This document shows positions 33,660 through 37,369 of a stretch of 37,369 bases of DNA, one piece after another. Below the pieces are notes generated by a model. It saw only the letters and a list, made by a program, of their open reading frames with translations. It was not told where the DNA came from and did no database searches. The stretch is from an uncultured Sutterella sp. Its GTDB lineage: Bacteria; Pseudomonadota; Gammaproteobacteria; Burkholderiales; Burkholderiaceae_F. Position 1 is the first letter of the stretch, and each line of letters opens with the position of its first letter. Location: positions 1-37,369 of the forward strand of contig CAJKSP010000021.1 of NCBI GenBank assembly GCA_905202595.1. The letters are read 5' to 3'. Position numbers and translations under genes: made by a program.

Positions 33660-34673
33660 TCAAACAAGGGACCGCACAGCCGTTTCGGCCGAATCGGCCT
33701 TGACTGCCGGCTCTCCGCCCGCATCAAGCCGCGCCCACTCTCGAATGAGGCCTCTCAGCCATTGATGTCCCGGATCGCGATGCAGCGCTTCGCGCCAAAC
33801 GAGCACAGCATGCGCAGGCTCATGCTGCTCAGCCTGCGCTTCTGCCGGCAGCGGAATCCAGACGAGCCGGTAGTGCTTCATGAGCGACTCAGCACCCTTG
33901 TGAGGAACCAGCATGAGGTAGTCCGTCTCCTCAAGAACTGCAGCAAGCTCAAGAGGCGTCGAGCTCGCGCAGATGACGCGAGAGAGGATTTCCGGCGAAT
34001 CTCCAAAAAACTGCCGATCCCAGGAAGCCGTGCGCAAGCTCGCCGACACGGACATGGCGAGGCGCTGATAGCGCATAAAGGCTTCAAGCGTCGGCGCTCC
34101 GCCGCCGAATTCAGCTACAAGCGGATGATCGGCGCGCAGAAGCACGCCTATTTCGAGTTCAAAGAGATTGACGGATCGCAGCGCCGGCGGCACTTCGACG
34201 TCGTTCGTCATCGCAAGGTCGATGGCGCCGCTTTCAATGTCCTCAAAAACGCGGGCTGTTCGGTGAGTGAGGAGGAGATGCACGCCCGGCGCCTCGCGGG
34301 CAATGCGGGGAATGACGTATGCGAGCAGCGACGGCACGACAAGTCCGCCGGAAGCAAAGCGAAAGGAGCGCTCAAGCTTCGCCGGCGAAAACGTCGGCCG
34401 GTCGAAGAGCGCATCCGTCGCTTCCAGCGCGCGGCGGATTTCCGGCACAAGGCGCGTCATCGTATCCGTCGGCGTCAAGCCGCGTGCATGCGGCGTAAAG
34501 AGCGGATCGCCGAAAGCTTCGCGAAGCTTGTCAAGATTGCGCGAAGCTGTCGCCAGGCTCAGGCCGAGCTCGGCCGCCGTGCGGCTGAGCTTCTCCGTGC
34601 CCGCCAGATTCAGCAGAAACTTGAGCTGGCCGCGCGTCACGGCGTCGGCTGGATCCATCATCTCGCGGAGCAT
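33660..34673 (-). CDS. LysR-type transcriptional regulator
   Basis: A 337-aa regulator. The winged helix-turn-helix is LSRTAAELGLSLATASRNL then DKLREAFGDPLF (about 29-60). The effector domain (about 100-300) opens with FRFASGGLVVPSLLAYVIP, and SGAIDLAMT is a typical LTTR hinge segment. ATG codons at 34673, 34661 and 34658 are possible and none has a good ribosome binding site. At 337 aa it is somewhat longer than usual. It lies downstream of the sulfotransferase gene in the same direction, separated by a strong terminator, so its target is not evident. Confidence 0.9.
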   Translation of the reverse strand: MLREMMDPADAVTRGQLKFLLNLAGTEKLSRTAAELGLSLATASRNLDKLREAFGDPLFTPHARGLTPTDTMTRLVPEIRRALEATDALFDRPTFSPAKLERSFRFASGGLVVPSLLAYVIPRIAREAPGVHLLLTHRTARVFEDIESGAIDLAMTNDVEVPPALRSVNLFELEIGVLLRADHPLVAEFGGGAPTLEAFMRYQRLAMSVSASLRTASWDRQFFGDSPEILSRVICASSTPLELAAVLEETDYLMLVPHKGAESLMKHYRLVWIPLPAEAQAEQHEPAHAVLVWREALHRDPGHQWLRGLIREWARLDAGGEPAVKADSAETAVRSLV

Positions 34674-34770
34674 GAGAAGCGTCTAAGAGGCAAAAGCGTT
34701 GGGAAAAGCGTCAGCTTCTCATCATAGAGCGCCAGGACGGCAGAACAGAAATTCCAGCTCAGCGAGCAAG

Positions 34771-34814
34771 AAAAAGGCGCATTCATTCGGGCTTTTGCCT
34801 CGGATGAATGCGCC
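34771..34814 (-). terminator. Sulfotransferase gene terminator
   Basis: GGCGCATTCAT (34776-34786) pairs perfectly with ATGAATGCGCC (34804-34814), with further GGC/GCC pairing inside the loop. On the minus strand the stem is followed by TTTTT (34771-34775). It lies about 90 bases past the assT stop codon and isolates that transcript from the LysR gene. Confidence 0.93.
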
Positions 34815-34904
34815 AGCCTTCAGGCGAATCTCGATGTCCTCACAGAGTCGGCATCAAACGGCCGAATCCGCCGGACAGCGCGCTCGTTCCGAGCGCATCT
34901 CAGC

Positions 34905-36734
34905 TTATTTGACTGTCGGATTGAAGGCCTTTTCGACGAAGAACGGCCAGGCCTGATAGCCCATCGTGTCCTGGAAGCGGATGAGGACGGAAGGCTCGGT
35001 CGAGCCGAACTTGTACTCGGCGAGATAAGGATGGGGCTTGATCGGGCCCTTCATGCCGCCGGACGGGCCGGAGAGGCCGGACGTCGAGTAGTAGACGACG
35101 AAGGAGTCCTTGTCAGGCATGTACTCCGCGAGGCCCGTGACCGGCGAGTAGTACTCATGCCCCTCGGCCTTGCCCACTTCGTAGACCTGTTCGACCGTCA
35201 TCTTCTTCTGATCGATCTTGAACATCACGCCGCGGGTGTACTTCATGTCCGGAAGCGGCGGCTGCTCCATGCCGCGGGCGTCGCCGTTGTCGAATGCCGT
35301 CACATAGATGACGTCGGCATTGGACTTCGAGTCGACGCGCCAAGCCGTATGCTGCGTCCACGTCCAATCGAAGCCGCCTTCACAGACGGAGCCCTCGCAC
35401 TTGATCGGCTTGCCGCTCTTGTCGACGGGCTTGAGCACCTTCTTGGCCAGCTCGCCCTTCCAGCCTTCAGGCGAAGCCAGAATCCACTTCACCTTCTTGT
35501 CGCGGCCGATCTTGACGATCGCGGACTGATGGCGCGAGGAAATGATGATCGAATCGTCGCTCGGATCGTAGTCGACCGAATTCACGTGCGCCCAGTTCCG
35601 GCCTGGACCAACGCCCGCAATGTCGCCGAAGGCGTCGGACTTGTCCTGCGCAGCCAGCTCTTCCGCCGAGAGCGTCTGGCCGGCCTTCGAAGCGTCGATA
35701 TTGAGGCACACCGCGCCCTGGTCGAGCGCCTTGATCACGTTGTCGCGATACGGATCGAGAATGTCGAAGAGGCGGAACTCGTCGACCACGTTGCCGCTCG
35801 CATCCACTTCAATGATCACGTCGCGCACCGTATGCACGCGCTTGCCGTCCGGACGGCGCAGATCCGAAGAGGAGACGCGCAGGAACGTATGGCCGTTCTG
35901 CGCAGCATCCAGGCCGTGCGAATAGTCCGCATAGCCCATCGGCAGACGGCGGTTGAACATCTCGCGGCCGAGCATGTCGTACTTCGCATAGCGCTGGCCG
36001 TAGCCGAAGATGAGTCCGCCGTCGTTCGTCTGCTGGAAGCCCATCATGATGCCGCTCTTGTAGGGCTGATCCGGATCGTACATTTCGACGTCGGGCATGA
36101 GATACCAGCGCACCGTGCCCGTCGTGTCGACAATTGCGTTTTCAGGACCGAACGCCCATTCGAGCGCGCCGCCCATCGGGTTGTTCCACACAACGCGGGA
36201 TGCTTCAGGCGGACTCGGAATCAAATTGTTGACGAAGTAGAGGCGGTCCTTGAACTCCGGGCTCATCTTGAGCACCTTGGCGTTGAAGGTCGTATGCGAC
36301 TGGCCGGGCGTGCCGTTCGAGCGGAGGAACACCGGCGCCGTATAGAACTGATAGCGGTCCTTGAAGTGTTCGGTCTTGCCCATGTAGACGCGGTCGTACT
36401 CGACTTCAACCGTGTTGAGATAGTCCGGATAAAGACCGAAGACCGGGATGCCGCCGTGCGTGCGAACCATTTCATCCGCCACGGAGTAAGCAATTTCCTG
36501 CCCGCCCTGCTTCGGCACAATGCGGACTTTCGCATTCTTGACGACGTAGCCGCCATTGCGAATGACAGCCGTGAGCGGCGCAATGCGGTACGGGTTCACC
36601 ATCACTTCGCCGATGTTGCCCTGCGCCATATAAGCAACCTTCGGTCCCGATGCACCGCCGGATGCAAAAGCGGGCGCCGCAGCTGCCACGGCCGCAGCGC
36701 ATGCAGCAAGCGTCAGCATCACAGTCTTCTTCAT
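34905..36734 (-). CDS. assT: Arylsulfate sulfotransferase (PAPS-independent)
   Basis: A periplasmic enzyme that moves a sulfate group from one phenolic sulfate to another phenol through a sulfo-histidine. The precursor is 609 aa. The start at 36734 has AAGGAG about 9 bases upstream. A Sec signal peptide ends at AAPAFA-SG. The active-site histidines by family comparison are H273 (YSHGLDAA), H383 (WAHVNSVDYD) and the nucleophile H462 (WTQHTAW). C446 and C451 (C-x4-C) lie just before the nucleophile, where the E. coli enzyme has a disulfide made by its DsbL/DsbI pair. A DsbA-like gene begins on the other side of the upstream gap. Length fits the family. Confidence 0.93.
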   Translation of the reverse strand: MKKTVMLTLAACAAAVAAAAPAFASGGASGPKVAYMAQGNIGEVMVNPYRIAPLTAVIRNGGYVVKNAKVRIVPKQGGQEIAYSVADEMVRTHGGIPVFGLYPDYLNTVEVEYDRVYMGKTEHFKDRYQFYTAPVFLRSNGTPGQSHTTFNAKVLKMSPEFKDRLYFVNNLIPSPPEASRVVWNNPMGGALEWAFGPENAIVDTTGTVRWYLMPDVEMYDPDQPYKSGIMMGFQQTNDGGLIFGYGQRYAKYDMLGREMFNRRLPMGYADYSHGLDAAQNGHTFLRVSSSDLRRPDGKRVHTVRDVIIEVDASGNVVDEFRLFDILDPYRDNVIKALDQGAVCLNIDASKAGQTLSAEELAAQDKSDAFGDIAGVGPGRNWAHVNSVDYDPSDDSIIISSRHQSAIVKIGRDKKVKWILASPEGWKGELAKKVLKPVDKSGKPIKCEGSVCEGGFDWTWTQHTAWRVDSKSNADVIYVTAFDNGDARGMEQPPLPDMKYTRGVMFKIDQKKMTVEQVYEVGKAEGHEYYSPVTGLAEYMPDKDSFVVYYSTSGLSGPSGGMKGPIKPHPYLAEYKFGSTEPSVLIRFQDTMGYQAWPFFVEKAFNPTVK

Positions 36735-37266
36735 GAAGCCAATCTCCTTTTCAAGCGGCAGCGGTCTCAAAAAACGCTTTCCGCACGTGGGCGGACAAGC
36801 TGCTGCCTTGACTTGGGAGGCATTCTATGAATCAGTCCGTTCGGCACTGAAGGTCCAAAAACGGAAATACGCTTTCCTATTTCTGAAAACCTTGAGGTTA
36901 AGCAAGATCATCAGATCAAATTGTTCGATTTTCTTAAACAAATACGACAAACACATTCCAATCTCTGGAATGGCGCCTTTTTCAGAATCATTTTATTTCT
37001 TTATTTTTCAATTAGTTAATAATACATATCTGGAAGTTGCGCAAACAGCAAACACTCCTTCGAAAAATTGCATACCGCCCTAGTACATTCCTTCAGCCCC
37101 GCCTTTTGGTGGAATTTTGACCTTTCGGTCTCCTCCTCAATACTTATACTGAGCTCGTTTTCGAAAGCTAAATGTTGCTTAGCTTTCCAGAATTTCAAAA
37201 GGTAGCTGACTTGGAAAGCAGCAGCGCTGCGCCGACCAAGCCGGCGGATTTAGAAGGATTGCCAAC
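36735..37266. other. AT-rich gene-free region between assT and the dsb-like gene
   Basis: About 530 bases with no supported gene. From about 36840 to 37200 the sequence is visibly AT-rich, unlike the rest of the window. It holds CATTCCA/TGGAATG (36954-36960 with 36966-36972) followed after five bases by TTTTT, and a 9-bp inverted repeat at 37163-37187. TAGAAT on the minus strand (36822-36827) is a possible assT -10, and TATACT on the plus strand near 37146 is a possible dsb -10. Both lack good -35 boxes. Two short frames here have no homology I recognise. Confidence 0.55.
37163..37187. promoter_or_regulatory. Inverted repeat upstream of the dsb-like gene
   Basis: GAAAGCTAA (37163-37171) and TTAGCTTTC (37179-37187) are perfect 9-bp inverted repeats around ATGTTGC. 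It lies 79-103 bases before the start codon at 37267 and just after a possible -10. It could be an operator or a leader hairpin. Confidence 0.4.
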
Positions 37267-37369
37267 ATGCTTCGCCGTTCGTTCATCAAGACCGCTGCCG
37301 GCCTCGCGCTTGCCGCCGCCATTTCTCCCGCCTTTGCCGCTGCGCAGCAGGGCACTGACTATGTTGTCC
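37267..37369 (+). CDS. DsbA/DsbL-like thiol:disulfide oxidoreductase (5' end only)
   Basis: The first 34 codons of a gene cut by the window edge. AAGGA (37254-37258) lies 8 bases before the ATG. The product begins MLRRSFIKTAAGLALAAAIS then PAFA, a signal peptide with a twin-arginine-like RRSFIK. The mature start QQGTDYVV resembles the x-G-x-D-Y-x-x-L opening of DsbA-type proteins. The CxxC active site lies beyond the window. Assignment rests on this short match plus the divergent sulfotransferase, whose E. coli relative is oxidised by DsbL. It could be another periplasmic protein. Confidence 0.55.
   Translation, partial: MLRRSFIKTAAGLALAAAISPAFAAAQQGTDYVV

Noticed and set aside
35031..36830. 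599-codon open frame antisense to assT
   Set aside because: Shadow of the sulfotransferase; the composition is that of a reversed GC-rich gene.
36733..37083. 116-codon frame in the AT-rich gap
   Set aside because: It begins inside the assT ribosome binding region on the opposite strand, has no ribosome binding site and no recognisable similarity.
37016..37198. 60-codon minus-strand frame in the AT-rich gap
   Set aside because: Short, no start signal, and it overlaps likely control elements of the dsb-like gene.
1..37369. CRISPR arrays, insertion sequences, phage or toxin-antitoxin genes
   Set aside because: No regularly spaced direct repeats, transposase-like proteins or integrase-like proteins were seen. 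The tRNA-Arg has no adjacent integrase or repeated 3' end.

Overview
The window reads as a GC-rich chromosomal segment of a betaproteobacterium of the order Burkholderiales. The best guess is a gut-type Sutterellaceae. The order pyrG-kdsA-eno-ftsB, BamC, the RNase E architecture and the site-2 protease/PHP phosphatase block point to Burkholderiales. The combination of a Tat-exported flavin reductase, an arylsulfate sulfotransferase and many small regulators points to Sutterella-like bacteria. This is inference from gene content; no 16S or marker search was possible.

Layout. 1-907 is a gene-free, GC-rich leader in front of rne (908-4420, RNase E), which is closed by a strong terminator. An MFS drug-efflux gene (minus) diverges from gluQ (plus). 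gluQ meets a minus-strand block end to end; that block runs leftward from 12944 to 7159: PHP phosphatase, site-2 protease, methyltransferase, bamC, two DUF805 membrane proteins and a SlyD-like FKBP. hslO (Hsp33) diverges from it. Next comes the minus-strand housekeeping cluster pyrG-kdsA-eno-ftsB (18679 to 14121), a CDF metal exporter behind an inverted repeat, and argG.

The accessory part begins near 21.8 kb. It holds a small nitroreductase downstream of a perfect 20-bp palindrome, a divergent Nudix hydrolase / M20 amidohydrolase pair, and a Tat-secreted FMN/FAD reductase divergent from a MerR-type regulator. A tRNA-Arg(CCU), a UvrD helicase with an unusual Gly/Ser/Tyr/Arg-rich linker, leuS and a LysR regulator follow. 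The right end carries a periplasmic arylsulfate sulfotransferase and, across an AT-rich gap, the first 34 codons of a DsbA/DsbL-like oxidoreductase cut by the window edge.

How the parts fit. Most of the window is ordinary core biology: RNA decay, tRNA charging, CTP, KDO, glycolysis, division, arginine synthesis, envelope assembly and DNA repair. The candidates for something new are (i) overlapping perfect stems in the rne leader that can form either a hairpin or a pseudoknot, (ii) five copies of an L-x-Q-[IV]-x-T-K motif in the RNase E tail, (iii) the MerR/flavoreductase pair with a 19-bp-spacer promoter, (iv) a sulfotransferase with a probable dedicated disulfide partner, and (v) the RGG/YG-like linker in UvrD. 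Positions, motifs and inverted repeats were read directly from the sequence; functions rest on family recognition by eye.
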